From assembly GCA_015039365.1 (NCBI GenBank), contig WION01000299.1, positions 1-63,433 on the forward strand: a stretch of 63,433 bases of DNA, given 5' to 3'. Both the position numbers and the translations under genes were made by a program. Below the pieces are notes generated by a model. It was given only the letters and a program-made list of their open reading frames with translations. It was not told the DNA's origin and did not search any database. Shown piece after piece: positions 1-11,340 of this stretch; the stretch's first letter is position 1, and each line of letters opens with the position of its first letter. The stretch comes from Amanita rubescens (lineage: Eukaryota > Basidiomycota > Agaricomycetes > Agaricales > Amanitaceae).

Positions 1-573
1 TTGAGGCGTTGCTCAGCGCGCCGACGCCGAGCAGAAGAGATACGCACTGCGCCTTTAAATTGCCGCTTGGCCAGTTGTTGCTGGCGGATTCAATTATTAG
101 AGGTGCTATCGCAGGCAAGTAGTAATAACGTACGTTATCAATCTTATTCCGAAGTTCTTCTATTTCGTCAGTTAACTCTTTTTCCCTTTGTTCCACCTGT
201 GTCCTGTCAGAAGACAAGTCCAATCCTTCGTGATGTAGTAAGACAATATCCAAGTCAGGTGGCACGGCGAATATGTTGCGTAAAGACCAGGCCTCGAACA
301 AATCAAACGCGATGTCTGTATGATATTCGAGCAGGTTTGGAATGCAACGAGTCCTTGTTCTACTTCCTGAATACTTTCCATCTCAACGGATGGGGATAGT
401 CCAATACGCTTGTCGGTCCAATTTTGCAGGAACTCCTCCATTCCATTAACGCCATCCTGGACAGCATTATTAGTTACGTTTATGATGTCATCAAGCAATA
501 GTTGAGGCGAAAACCCCAGGGCCTCCGGCAGGAGCAAAGGTAGTGAGGCTGATACGGGCAGGGAATCAGTCAT
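1..573 (-). CDS. MIS12: MIS12/MTW1-like kinetochore protein, partial (runs off left edge)
   Basis: Subunit of the MIND/Mis12 kinetochore complex, which links centromeric chromatin to the outer kinetochore in the nucleus. The N-terminus carries the family signature LLPEALGFSPQLLLDDIIN. Further on, LEYHTDIAFDLFEAWSLRN and IFAVPPDLDIVLP match the second conserved Mis12 block. A coiled coil (EQREKELTDEIEELRNK) follows, then an intron of about 53 nt ending CCGCCAG, then a basic stretch that leaves the window. The start chosen is the Met of MTDSLP, placed so that the Mis12 motif follows soon after. The two conserved blocks lie in different frames with no plausible intron between them (near 331-345). 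This suggests a 1-nt indel, either real or an assembly error. Divergent from MET14, with 106 bp between start codons. Confidence 0.8.
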
Positions 574-679
574 CTGATGATAGTACAGTAAATTATATAA
601 TGAATAAACACTTCGCTTGATTGGCAAGGTTTCTCACCCCCCGCGGCCTATCTTATCTCTCTTTTTTTTCGCCGTTCCA
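574..679. promoter_or_regulatory. Shared divergent promoter, MIS12 / MET14
   Basis: Only 106 bp separate the two divergent start codons, so the core promoters and 5' UTRs of both genes must lie here. A pyrimidine-rich tract (about 655-670) precedes the MET14 start, as is common in fungal promoters. The promoter role is inferred from position only. Confidence 0.5.
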
Positions 680-1482
680 ATGTCAAGTGATATAACCTAT
701 CATGCTGGTACTTTGCCACGCAACGAAATCTCGCGTCTTTTAATCAATACTTCCAGGTTCCATCACCAAGGCGGAACGCAATGCCTGTTTGCACCAAACA
801 GGTTTAACGATCTGGTTGACAGGGCTTAGTGGTAGCGGAAAGGTATTATCATTCAGCAACGAGGAATTGTACCCTGATCTTGGAGCAGTCCACAATAGCG
901 TGCGCTCTAGAAGAGTATCTTCTGCGATCGGGGAAATATGCCTATCGATTAGATGGTGACAATATAAGATTCGGTTTAAACAAGGACCTCGGTTTTGACG
1001 AAAAGTCGAGAAATGAAAACATAAGGCGCATAGGAGAGGTATCCTATTTCTGTTAATCGTAATGACCCCGCTTCTGCAACGGCATCCAGGTAGCTAGACT
1101 GTTTGCAGATTCAGGTTGCATAACAATTACCGCTTTTATCTCGCCATATCGAAGCGACAGAGCAGGAGCTCGCCAGCTTCATGTAAAAGACGACATACCA
1201 TTTGTAGAAGTATTCATTGATGCGCCGTTGGAAGTCGCAGAATCTCGTGATCCCAAAGGCTTGTACAAGAAAGCAAGAGCAGGAGAGATCAAGGGTGCGT
1301 GCAATCTCCCTACCTTTCTTCATAATCTGATATCTCTGACAGAATTCACTGGCATATCAGCCCCATACGAGACGCCGGAAGATCCGGAAATACACTTAAA
1401 AACGCACGAGTTGAACGTGGGTGAGGCTGTACAGACCATTGTAGCCTACTTGCTCGCTCGTAACTTCATTGACATGAAATAG
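680..1482 (+). CDS. MET14: Adenylylsulfate (APS) kinase
   Basis: Phosphorylates adenosine 5'-phosphosulfate to PAPS with ATP, the second step of sulfate assimilation towards methionine and cysteine (cytosol). Five exons fit: 680-707, 757-842, 889-1038, 1090-1294 and 1343-1482, with introns of 46-51 nt. The spliced protein has the P-loop GLSGSGKS (about residues 32-39), split by an intron after GSGK. Next come [18 protein letters not shown], the [12 protein letters not shown] motif, [12 protein letters not shown], the lid-region [20 protein letters not shown] and the C-terminal GISAPYE motif, all characteristic of the family. Length (about 200 aa) is normal and no lesion is seen. It converges on the Ste20-like kinase gene, with only 24 bp between the two stop codons. 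Confidence 0.95.
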
Positions 1483-1506
1483 TAATAATTATGGCATATC
1501 GTACAA

Positions 1507-3817
1507 TCATGAAGGAACCATTTTATCCTTACAGTCTAGAAATCCATCTTCTTCCTCAATAACGTCGGAGAAAGTGTTATCAAGGACTTCCGTCAAGTTC
1601 AATTCAATAACGGATAGCCACTGACTGAGATCATCAAGTGTCCTTCCGAGTTCAGGAGACACTGTATTGTTCTCGATAAGGTCTGTATAATCTAATGGCT
1701 CGACGCAAGGACCAGAATCTTTGATCTGATCTCGCAGCATGATGTTGGAATTAACTTGGCCGCCTGTCAGAAACTCAGATACTTGTGTTTTGTACGAGCT
1801 GTTCGAACGATGCGGTTCGGAAGGATTCTTGTGACGACGAAGCGGAACAACGGAGACGACATGATTATTAGCCTGAAAACGTGAGGGAATGGCAGATGTT
1901 GAAGGAGAAGGTGGTAGGAGATCGTGTCGTCCGATTCGCTGTTGCGATGTCAGGGAAGGCACCTGTGCAAGACATCAGCGTCCCGCAGCTATTCCACAAA
2001 GGAAATATTTGACCTTGATAACATCTTTCAAACCAGGAGTACCAAAGTTATTGATGTGCGGGTCGGGCGGCATGTCAGATATAGGCTGTGAAATAGTCCC
2101 TTTGCCAGAAGTAACCGCAGCGGCAAGGCGGGATACAGCGAATGTCGTATTTAAGATTTTTGGAGACCGCGCGGAAATTGCCCTAGAGGTAGGAGAAGAC
2201 TGTTCTGTATGTTCCAATGATAATAACTCCGGATTATATGTATTTAATTCAGAGGATAGGGTCGCGGAATCGAAAACTTCCCTTGGTGGGTCATTCATAC
2301 TGCACAAATCAGGGTTTTGTCTCTCCCTTTGTTCTGCAATCGCGGAATGGGAAGGCACATTCTGGTGGATGTGGATTGGAGGTTTTTCTCGTACCGTCGG
2401 CTGTTGTTCTATGGGGTATGACTGTCCAAGACCAAATGTGGCTTTATGTGTCTCTGAGTCTACCAGGTCAGAGAATGGATAAGAACCATTTTGCAGATCC
2501 GATGAAATAGGGTAGAACACATTGTCGTGTAAATGATTTGTTTCACCACCTGGCTCAAGAGATCCATCTTGCATTCTGCCTGCAGACGCAGTGGCATTTG
2601 TATTGGAAGCTTCGGAAGCTGTAGAGTAATCTCCATCGAATAGAAGCCGAAGCGATGATGGTAACACAGATGATTGTCGGGGACGAACAGTTAACTGAGC
2701 TATTTTTTTCTCTTCAGTTCGAATCGGATTCAGAGTAGAAGGTACATCGTCGCCCTTTACCGTTTCAAACTCCCATCCCGAGTCGTCCTCATTATTCATA
2801 TCTAGATGGCTACATTTGTTATGGTATACTATTTGTGGATAAGTAAAAAACTCACTCCTTTTCTTCATCTTCCCAGTCTGGAGATGCAAGGGTGTCATGA
2901 CGCTCTCCTTGCTTAGATTGATGAATGAGGTCCGCTAAGGTCAGAACACTGACTTTCGCTATAGATTTCATCCATTTCGTTTTTCCAAGCTCTTCGGCTG
3001 ATAAACGCTAAGATTAAATCAGAACTGGCCAAATATAAAGTTATCGCCCATCACTCACTTCAGAAGGGGATTCCTTGAGGCACAATGCCATGAAATCACG
3101 CATGTCTTTCCCACCTTCGCTATCAAGTAATCGGGGGGGCTTGATCCTTGGAATCAAGTCCATGACTTTGAATTTGTCAAGATTCGAATGAGGGGGGCTT
3201 CCCCTGACCATCTCGTAGATCATTATGCCCAAGCTCCATATATCAGCCTTGGTATCATATGCAGGTACAGTTTGAACAACCTCCGGCGCCATCCAATAAG
3301 GTGTTCCCGTAAGTGTGTTCCTCTTGCTGGATGTAGTAGACAGCAATGCGGAAACACCGAAATCACATATCATGACCTTCCCGGAGGCTGTCACCAATAT
3401 GTTGGCTGCTTTAATATCCCTATGAATCACGGGCACCTTATGCAGGTAGCTTAATCCAACGAGGACCTCTCTTATGATCACAGCAATATATTTCTCTTCC
3501 AAGCAGCCCGACCTGGATGTTTTCATCAAAGATAGCACGCTGCCGCCTTGTGCGTATTCCATGACAATCCAAACTCGCGGTCCGTCCATATAGCAGCCAT
3601 AATATTTCGTAATGTTGGGTGCATCTCGAAGTTGACTTAGAAGGGCAACCTCGCGTTGTATGTCTCCGACATCATCGTCAGGTGTATCGAGGTTGATTAT
3701 CTTGAGAGCGACGATATTGCCTGTAGGAATGTGTTTGCCTTTATGAACTGAGCCATACGCGCCTTTACCGATAGTTTCCAGGCGCTGGTACAGATGCTGC
3801 ACAGGAAGCTGGGACAT
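1507..3817 (-). CDS. Ste20-family GCK-type Ser/Thr protein kinase (Nak1/Kic1-like)
   Basis: The N-terminal kinase domain (residues about 10-258) has the glycine loop IGKGAYGSV, lysine in VALKII (K39), HRDIKAANIL (D134), CDFG (152-154) and the STE20-group signature GTPYWMAPEV. After an intron (3008-3058) come ELGKTKWMKS and about 330 residues of low-complexity Ser/Pro-rich linker. A conserved C-terminal segment, VPSLTSQQRIG...LLPPSPSTS, follows, split by the intron near 1961-2010. The gene ends with an acidic, helix-prone tail. This layout matches fungal GCK kinases of the morphogenesis (MOR/RAM) pathway, which act with NDR kinases on cell polarity and septation. Assignment to the Nak1/Kic1 branch is by recalled similarity of the C-terminal block. 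Divergent from eIF2B-gamma. Confidence 0.88.
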
Positions 3818-3914
3818 TTAGAAGGATGCAGTGGGAGAGTGAGTTACAATTTTGCGCTGGGCCCTGGCGGCACGTGAACAACTTGCCAGACTTCCGCAGA
3901 TATACCATCACGCA
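3818..3914. promoter_or_regulatory. Shared divergent promoter, kinase / eIF2B-gamma
   Basis: A 97-bp gap between two divergent start codons must contain both core promoters. No clear TATA box is visible. The call is by position. Confidence 0.45.
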
Positions 3915-5742
3915 ATGGACCTGGACGGCGTGAAACAGGAATCGATAGAAAGCGAATTTCTTGCTGTTATTCTCGCAGGATTCGGAAATGAGTAAGTGCA
4001 TTATTGATGATTAAATGTATCAGTATCTGCACCATCGACATCTAGGTTGCGTCCGCTAACCTTCAACCACGGTGATGAGACTTGTCCCAAGTCTCTGCTA
4101 CCCGTCGCAAATAAGCCTATCCTGGAATACGTTCTATCATGGCTGGAGCAGTCAGGCATCAAAGGCATTACCAAACTATACATCTTGGTTGCCTCCGTTC
4201 ACCTCGATCATAGACGTTTTGATCATATGCCCAGAGTCACACCACTCTACTTTGTATCACCACGTCAATTCGGAGGTGTCCACCTCTTTGAGGATAGACA
4301 TCCAGGGTTTTCAAGAATCACAGGATGCAGGTGCTGGTACCTGTGCATTACTGCGACATTTTTCGAGCCGCATCGCTAAAGATTTTATCTTGCTCCCATG
4401 TGATTTTATCCCCCCTGTTTCGTTTCCGCTCCAAAGGATTTTGGATAGATTCCGCGTGGATGTGACATCAGGCGGTGCAGCTCTGACCACCTGTTGGATG
4501 CCTAGCTATAGACCGGAGAAGAACATACTTCCTCAAGAGTGGGGTACTCCATCAACTAGTTCGATTCTGTATGATGAACAGACGGAGACACTACTCTACA
4601 TCGACAGTCTCCACAGTGTCGATTTTAATACTGGAGATCTTGGGTTCAATGTTTCTTTGTTCTCGAGGTGAGTTGGTCATTTCAAGCTCTTGGGTTGCGG
4701 TTTCTAGTTCCATCGTAGGCATCCACGGTGCAAGTTGTTATCTGGTTATCAGGACTCTCACGTTTACGTTTGTCAACGAAATATCTTGGATATTCTCGTT
4801 GATAAAACACAGCTTTTGTCTTTCCGAGAGGAGTTTCTACCTTGGTTATGTAAGATGCAATATCAATCGATGAAGAAACATGGACAAGGTAGTTAGCGTT
4901 TTCTGCTGCGACTATGAGCTGAAGGGGCCTTTACAAGGACCTCAAGCTCCATCTACCAAGCTGGCACTCGAACATTCTACCAACCGCGGAAGAGCATCTC
5001 TCTTTCGATCAACTGTTTATACTACACGACCCCATGTACAGTCCAACGCCGCATTTATCCCTATAAAAAGTCAAACAAACATAGAACCGCCGAGTCCACG
5101 AATCAGCATTATGTTGCTCGCCATCGGCGCTCTACGAATCAACTCAATCTCCACATTCTTCGAAATAAATAGACGTGTTAGCACTCGTTTTATTGATGAC
5201 AATAACTAGTATTGACGCCTTCTCAAACTGATAGCTCCTGTCAAGCGCGTCATTTACATTACCTTTGGACCCCAAAGAACGTTCATTAATCGATCCCAAG
5301 GCTCAAATATCGGCAGATTCGATTGTCGGAAACTCCACACAAGTTTCTGAACGAGTGGTAATAAAAAGATCGGCAATCGGACGACATTGCAAAATTGGAA
5401 AACAAGCTAAGGTTTCCAACTGTATACTCTTCGATCACTGTGTTGTAGGCGATGGGTGAGTACGCACGGCGGCATAAATTGCCCGACATTGATTTGGCCT
5501 CAGAGCAAGACTAGACAATTGTATCCTTGGTAGGAATACTAAAATTGGGATGATGGCTGAAATAGTGCGCTGTGTTACACAAGCTGGATACGAGGTGATG
5601 CCAGAAGGTGATTGATGTCCTTCCATAAGGCCGAAAAAGACGGCTGACTTATGTTGAAATAGAATCAATTAAGAATGAGAAGTTAGAAGTATCAGACTGG
5701 ACATTGTCCGCCGGTTTCAACACGGACGGAGAAATTGCATAG
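3915..5742 (+). CDS. GCD1: Translation initiation factor eIF2B subunit gamma
   Basis: Part of the catalytic subcomplex of the guanine-nucleotide exchange factor for eIF2, and a central node of the integrated stress response. The N-terminus is a sugar-nucleotidyltransferase-like fold (EFLAVILAGFGNE, then LRPLTFNHGDETCPKSLLPV and ANKPILEYVLSWLEQSGIK). The C-terminus is a left-handed beta-helix of hexapeptide repeats (DSIVGNSTQVSERVVIKRS, AIGRHCKIG, ARLDNCILGRNTKIG). Exon 1 is 3915-3991. The exon 2/exon 3 junction (intron 4165-4213) uses a GC-AG border, the only choice that keeps SGIK-DVLIICPES intact. Further introns lie near 4670-4707, 4900-4935, 5215-5232, 5458-5505 and 5611-5660. The last two joins give GARLDNCILG and a C-terminus ending GFNTDGEIA. 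Splicing in 4940-5230 is uncertain. Tail-to-tail with eIF3c (43 bp apart). Confidence 0.85.
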
Positions 5743-5785
5743 TAATCGGCGTTTTAACATTTGTTTTTTAAAGTAGTAAAATGCC

Positions 5786-8650
5786 CTATGCCTTCTGTAC
5801 CACATGCCCCGGCATCTGATTTCCTAGCCCCTGTGCAAATCGTGCACCACGCCCAAACCGCGTTCCTGCCTAATAGTGAGTGGCAGTAGGTATATTGTGC
5901 AGTAACGTACCTCGAGAACCTCGCGTTCGTTCTCCACGCCCTCGCCGTTCTTGGGCTTGCTCACGTTTATCGCCTTTTGAACCTTCATTCCTGTCACTCC
6001 AACCGCCGGTTCCACTAATTTTCATGTCTAGTGTCTTTTCATTCTGTTCCACCATCCCTGCTACTTTGTCCGCAATGATCTGACCTAATTGTTGGATGCG
6101 AGACAGTTCGACACGATGAAAAACCACGACCCCATTTGATTGGTCTATGGAAGCAGACAGTTCTTCGTTCCAAATCATCTTGGATACAATGGACGTGACC
6201 GTTCTTGTTGGCAATGCGAACGTACGCGACAGGAGTGACAGGGACAACGTTCTATACTGCGGTGCATAAGTGAATAGGTATGTTCGTAGGCCCTGTTCCT
6301 GAATTCGCCTATCCTCCGAGTCAGTGGGCATTGTGAAATTTATCAAACAGCCGCACGCACTTCGCCAGCATTTCTTTGACGGAGGTGGCTTCAGGCATTA
6401 AACTCCAAATTTTGATACTCTGAATTAATTCACGACATTTTTCCCAGTCACCCTCCTGCAGCGCTCTGCTAGCTTGCATTATGTGGTCCCTTGTGCTTTC
6501 AGGAGGCCCCGTGAACACTTGACGATCTGCAAAATCCAGAAGCCGTCTGAAAGGTTTCGATATAGTCTTGCGTTTCATCTCTTCTGATTCGATGCTAGCC
6601 AGTAATGGTATCTCTACAAGCATGCTAGACACGAGAAATGCTGCTTCTAACAATTCCGTATTGATGTGCATATGAAACGGGAGTTGACGCTGTTTCTCTG
6701 CTTTCTCTTGCTCAGGTGTGAGGCTTAGGAAACGTTGTTGATGGACACCTTGGGCAAGCAACTCCTTCACGCGCTGCGTAGCAAAGATGTCCTGAAGCGT
6801 TGCCTGGGCTTCCTTGATCAGCCCAGATCGGAAAGCAGACAGGCCCAATTGAACGATGGTACGATTATATAGGATTTGTGTTGTAACATCGGCCGAGTGA
6901 ATTGATTCCTGCAGATGTGACATTAGCAACATATCACGCGCCGTGTGATAATCATTGTAAAGCGCATGATGGTAGACATGGCAAAGCATTGCGCGCGTCC
7001 TCAAAAGCGAATTTGCGGTCTTGTAAAGGTGAACGCAGAGCCCATGAACCAGAGCGGACGTAGTGCCTTGAGCAATTAAGGTCATCTTCGGTCGAATTTC
7101 TAAGTGGTTGATGGCGGTCTCAAGAGCAAGGACCACAGCATTGGGCTTTGTTCCGAAGTCAGTATAGTTGGCGAGGAATCAACTGACTAGAACCTTAGAA
7201 TAAATATGTTCCAATCTCCTCATTATCACTCTTCCAAGAGCATCGTTTTGCTGCGTGTGTTCGTAAAAAGCCTGTGCACGACAGATTGTACAATACAATA
7301 GCTTCTCGTCTTTCAAGCGTTCAACGTATTCGGTTCCATGTGGATCAATGTTTTGAAGGCTTTTGGTAAATTCATCGTCTAAACGATCGATAAAACTGAT
7401 TATACTCCCTCTTACACGGACGACGCCATTTTCTGTAGTCGGCGTCCGCTCGATCATTTCGTCATAATCACCTGTTGCTTCTTGGATGGCATAATCCGAA
7501 TTCGTCGCGACGATAGAGACCAGTTGGTCAACCTCCTTTTGCGCGGCCAACCATAACTCTACAGGCATGTGATTGGCAACGGATGAATTATAATCGAACC
7601 GCGAAGAAAGAAGGGCGAGAAGGACCCGGATTCGTTGATATGTCGTCACAGCTACCTCTAATAACCTTTCCAAAATGCGAATTTGCTCAGCGCGATCGGT
7701 GTTCTATTTTTCGTTTAGGATGCTACCATTTGAGTGCACATTATGTCTACCTTCTTGCCTCTTGCCTCTTGTATAGCTTGAAGGCTTTTGAAGATGCCTT
7801 CTACAGTGATTTGCACAACCTTTCCACCTTTCCCGATGGTGGTAAAATCATCAAGATCCTTTTCTTGTCCCGGAGTGCCTGTTGATTGAGCGGCAGCCGG
7901 AGTTTGTGATAGGCTCATTGGTGCATGACTTCGCTCGTAAGCTTCCGGGTTCTGCACAAGTCTTAGTGTCGTCATTGATCCTGACCGAACGCCAAACCTC
8001 TTGAAAAGTTTTGATTTCTTGCTCATATTCCTTTAATGCCTTTTTCACCTTCTGCTTCATAGCTGTAAGTGCTTTCGCATTTGTAGCGTTCATCTTTTTC
8101 TTCGCCTCTTTCTCCCGAGCTATAGCGCTAGCAAGGGATTCGTCCAAGGAAAGAAGAGTACGGATATAGAATGGAGGAATGGAATAGGCCAGAGTATGCT
8201 GCTTTAGAACCATACGTCCCAATTTGTCAAATTCTGTACAAACGATGAAGACAGGTGCCACCGCAAGGAATTCAACACACCTGAGGATATGGCCACCCAG
8301 TCATTGATCTTGAGTCCATTGTCCAATGACTTTCCGATCGCTTCCATCTCGACCAGCCGTTTCTCGTGAGCGCTCAGTACTTTTACTGCACCTCGTTCCT
8401 CGCTCTCGTCACTCTCTGGTTCTGATTCATCACGTAGAGGTAAACGTCGAGGTCGAGCGTCGGTATCGGAGTCGGTATCGTCATCTTCTGTTTCTGAACC
8501 GCTAGAGTCAGATTTCAAAAATCGAGACATAGCTGATTTTTGTGCAGGCTCCCGCGCTTTTTGTGGTAACTCGTCATCTGTCAATAGTAATTCATCTTCG
8601 GATGATTCTGAGTCTGATTCAGACCCGGCAGACCGAAAGAATCTTGACAT
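5786..8650 (-). CDS. NIP1: Translation initiation factor eIF3 subunit c
   Basis: Core scaffold subunit of eIF3 on the 40S ribosome; it binds eIF1 and eIF5 through its acidic N-terminus. The start [17 protein letters not shown] is the typical family N-terminus, followed by acidic Ser/Asp/Glu runs. Family blocks LNDWVAIS-like ([10 protein letters not shown]), FDKLGRMV and NPEAYERS follow. A long helical repeat body (for example [18 protein letters not shown] and [19 protein letters not shown]) leads to a PCI domain ([34 protein letters not shown]). The tail is an RGG-like run. A final 45-nt intron (minus-strand donor GTACGT near 5912, acceptor GGCAG) extends it to [14 protein letters not shown] with stop at 5786-5788. 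Without that intron the gene would stop at 5870. Several 45-50 nt introns interrupt it; no lesion is seen. Confidence 0.93.
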
Positions 8651-9004
8651 GGCGATTGGCAGTGCGAGAAATTTGAAAGTCGATATATTACATAAGTAAT
8701 AAAATTATATGATTGTCCAAAATAGAGCCAAATTCGAAGCGCACATTTCGGAAGACAGTATGAGAAGGTCGGACATTCAACAAATGGTCAGTGGTTCTCA
8801 CTTAAATAAATAGTGTAGTGATATTGGCAGAAGAGGCGAGTATCATTAGGGAAACAAACACGACGGTGTGAGGCAGTGATATCATTAGAAGGCACGCCCA
8901 GACGAACTATCGTTGGTCCTTGATCATGAGATAATTAGCTTTAATATGTCGCGTAGTCAACTTATACAATCACGATTCACTGTGTATTACACTTGTGTTC
9001 AAAA
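8651..9004. promoter_or_regulatory. Intergenic: eIF3c promoter and RAD21 3' end
   Basis: 354 bp between the eIF3c start and the RAD21 stop, both on the minus strand. It should hold the eIF3c promoter and the RAD21 terminator. It is AT-rich (for example TATTACATAAGTAATAAAATTATA near 8685). No other gene is recognised. Confidence 0.4.
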
Positions 9005-11190
9005 TCACTCCATCTGACGTGGCTCAGCCCCACTCCAAAACTTCTCCTTGGTCATGATCTCAATCCTATCAAAGGCATTATGCTGAGATAACCTCAGGTA
9101 ATCGCGCGTGCCCAAGAGCAGTAGCTCGAAAAAGAACGACGCTGCAGCACGTCGAGTGGCCTAAAATAAGTAAGCATCAAATCAATTGTTGGTTAAATCA
9201 TGACATGCCTTGTCAGACAGTGCTTGGAAGTCTAATGTCACCAGCGCCCCGCTAGGTAAAAGCTCTGTGCGAATTATCTCCATAGCTTTCAAAGTGTTTT
9301 TACTGAAACTCCCGCTGCCTACGCTGGGCTCTGCATCCTGAGAATGGCGCAAGGGACCTGAACTGAAGTCTGCCAAGGGACAAGCGTCATCAGCCAATGT
9401 CTCGTCGACAATGTGGGCTCGTTCCTGCTCCTGCGGTTGTTTCGGCACATGGGGATATGTTGATGGCATATCTAATTCGAGCCCGAAGGTATCTGGCCGA
9501 ACGTCCATCTGATCGTCGAAATGTGTGGTCCGATCTTCTGCAACAGTAGGCCCGATGTCAAAATCGATGCTTCGTCTTAATACATCACTTCCTAGTCGAA
9601 GGCTGGCGGTTGGACTAGCGTCTTTCCTTCCGTATTCCAGTTCAACATCGGGCATTTCTTCAATATTTTCATTCCGAGGGCGCTTGGAAGAAGGCTGTTC
9701 AGAAGGTGACAGACTCCTCTTCATTGGTAGATGTCTCCCGGCGGGCCGCATAAACAGTCGGATCAGTTCAGATTCGAGGCCAGAAGGTGCGGCGCAATGA
9801 AGTGAATTTTGCTGTTTACCTTTGCCGTTGAAGAAATGAGTTGTTGGGTTATTGTGAATCTCAAGTAGACGTAACACGATGGGCGATTTTCGCAGAAACT
9901 GTTGTTCGCCCACCGTACCGACAGCATCCTGAGTGTCGTCAAATCGGGGATAACTGCTCTCAAAATCGCCCTGCAGTTCTGTTATCGAGTCCACAATTTG
10001 CCTTTTCCCCCTAGCCTTCCTCCGTGCTGTTAGCTTGCCATCGTCTATATAGTCAAGTATATTGCTTGGTGGTGTTAGAGGTAACTCAGTCAATGGGGAT
10101 GCTGGAAAATTTAAGCAAATAAAGAGGAAAAAATGGACTGACTACGCACAGGCCCTGGATAAGACTCTTTCATGAGGCATCTGTGAATCTTGATGGTTGA
10201 AACCGACGCCAAATTCCCCCAAATCTACACCCTCGAAAGTGGGAAATTCCACATCAAAATCCTCCCCATGTTGAAGGTTCGCAGAAGCGTGATCAGGACT
10301 TCTTGCGCTAAGAAAACTATCAGGTTTTCCTGCAAGTCCTTCGATATATGAGTTGACAGAAGCTCGAGGCGAGGCGTCACGCCCGATTCCTAAGCTGCTC
10401 ATGTCGTCTCTACTCCCATGGTAGCGTTCATAGTCCCAATTGATGCCAAGGTCAATATCTTGGAAATCTTGAGACCCAATGCCCTCAGCGGCTCCAACAT
10501 CGAACAAATCTATGTCCAAATGCTGAAGATTGTCCATAGGATGCAATGTAATATCGTCAACGCGAGCTTGGTGATTCCCAGTGGAATGCTGAGGATATCG
10601 CTCATGATCCAAATCCCTGCAAATCACTTAGTTAAAAGCACTAAAAACTGGGTAGTATTTTGCACCAATTTACATCCGGAAGTAATAAGTCGAGATCCAC
10701 CATGTTTGACGGTAATGTGATAGCATTCTTGCTTACAACCAATTGTTCGTCAGTCATATCAACTAACCCTGGGCGAAAGGCCTACAAAGGAGAGGTAAAC
10801 AAAATTATTTAGATTCAGATTTAGTCAGGTGTTACCATCTTAATTTTCAGCAACGCTTCGTTACAATCGTCTAACAAATATTTGGCTTTCCTGCTGTAAA
10901 TGCGCACGACGCCAAGCAATAGTTGACCACTCAATCGCAACGCCATAACCTCTATTTCTTGCCCCATTATAGCATCTACAAGAGCTCTAAACATGAAGAT
11001 TTCGTGGGTGCGGCACTTACCAACCGACTGCTCAATATCAGTTTGAAGTGTTTGGGTTTTGGACAGTTTGCGTTCCATATGTGCAGCAAGCCACACTTTA
11101 CCGAGTGGGCCGCGACGAGAAAGTATAGTCTCTGAATAGAACTACCGGCAACGTCAGGTATGGTCCTAGTTCTGGAGTGCAACACACCAT
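9005..11190 (-). CDS. RAD21: Cohesin kleisin subunit RAD21/SCC1
   Basis: Kleisin that closes the SMC1-SMC3 cohesin ring in the nucleus and is cut by separase at anaphase. The N-terminal domain reads [20 protein letters not shown], then [17 protein letters not shown] and [19 protein letters not shown], the SMC3-binding signature. The middle is acidic and low-complexity. The C-terminal winged helix that binds SMC1 reads [14 protein letters not shown], then [20 protein letters not shown] with stop at 9005-9007. The initiator ATG (11188-11190) appears to be a 3-nt coding exon. It is followed at once by a 46-nt intron (11142-11187, GTGTGT...CTGAC...GGTAG) and then TTC TAT TCA, giving the expected M-FYSE start. 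Other introns lie near 9159-9210, 10107-10141, 10625-10690 and 10783-10840. Divergent from pyroglutamyl peptidase (150 bp). Confidence 0.9.
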
Positions 11191-11340
11191 TTTTACGGTG
11201 CGACGGCGTAAACGTTAAGTTCTGGTGGTGCTAAACAAGCACGCCGTTGCACGTGTTGATGCCACAATCACGTGGGTTCATGAGCGTCATTGGGACTTGC
11301 ATTATGTAGGAATGCAAGCTCTTATCTGATCCGCAACACT
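11191..11340. promoter_or_regulatory. Shared divergent promoter, RAD21 / pyroglutamyl peptidase
   Basis: 150 bp between divergent start codons. It contains two CACGTG-like E-box cores (CACGTG at about 11248-11253 and TCACGTGGG near 11270). It also contains an ACGGTGCGACGGCGTAAACG segment resembling MluI/cell-cycle-box type GC motifs. The regulatory role is inferred. Confidence 0.45.

Noticed and set aside
1889..2482. 197-codon plus-strand open frame
   Set aside because: Antisense shadow of the kinase linker and C-terminal exons.
5824..6015. Separate small gene downstream of eIF3c
   Set aside because: Explained as the last eIF3c exon and intron read in another frame.
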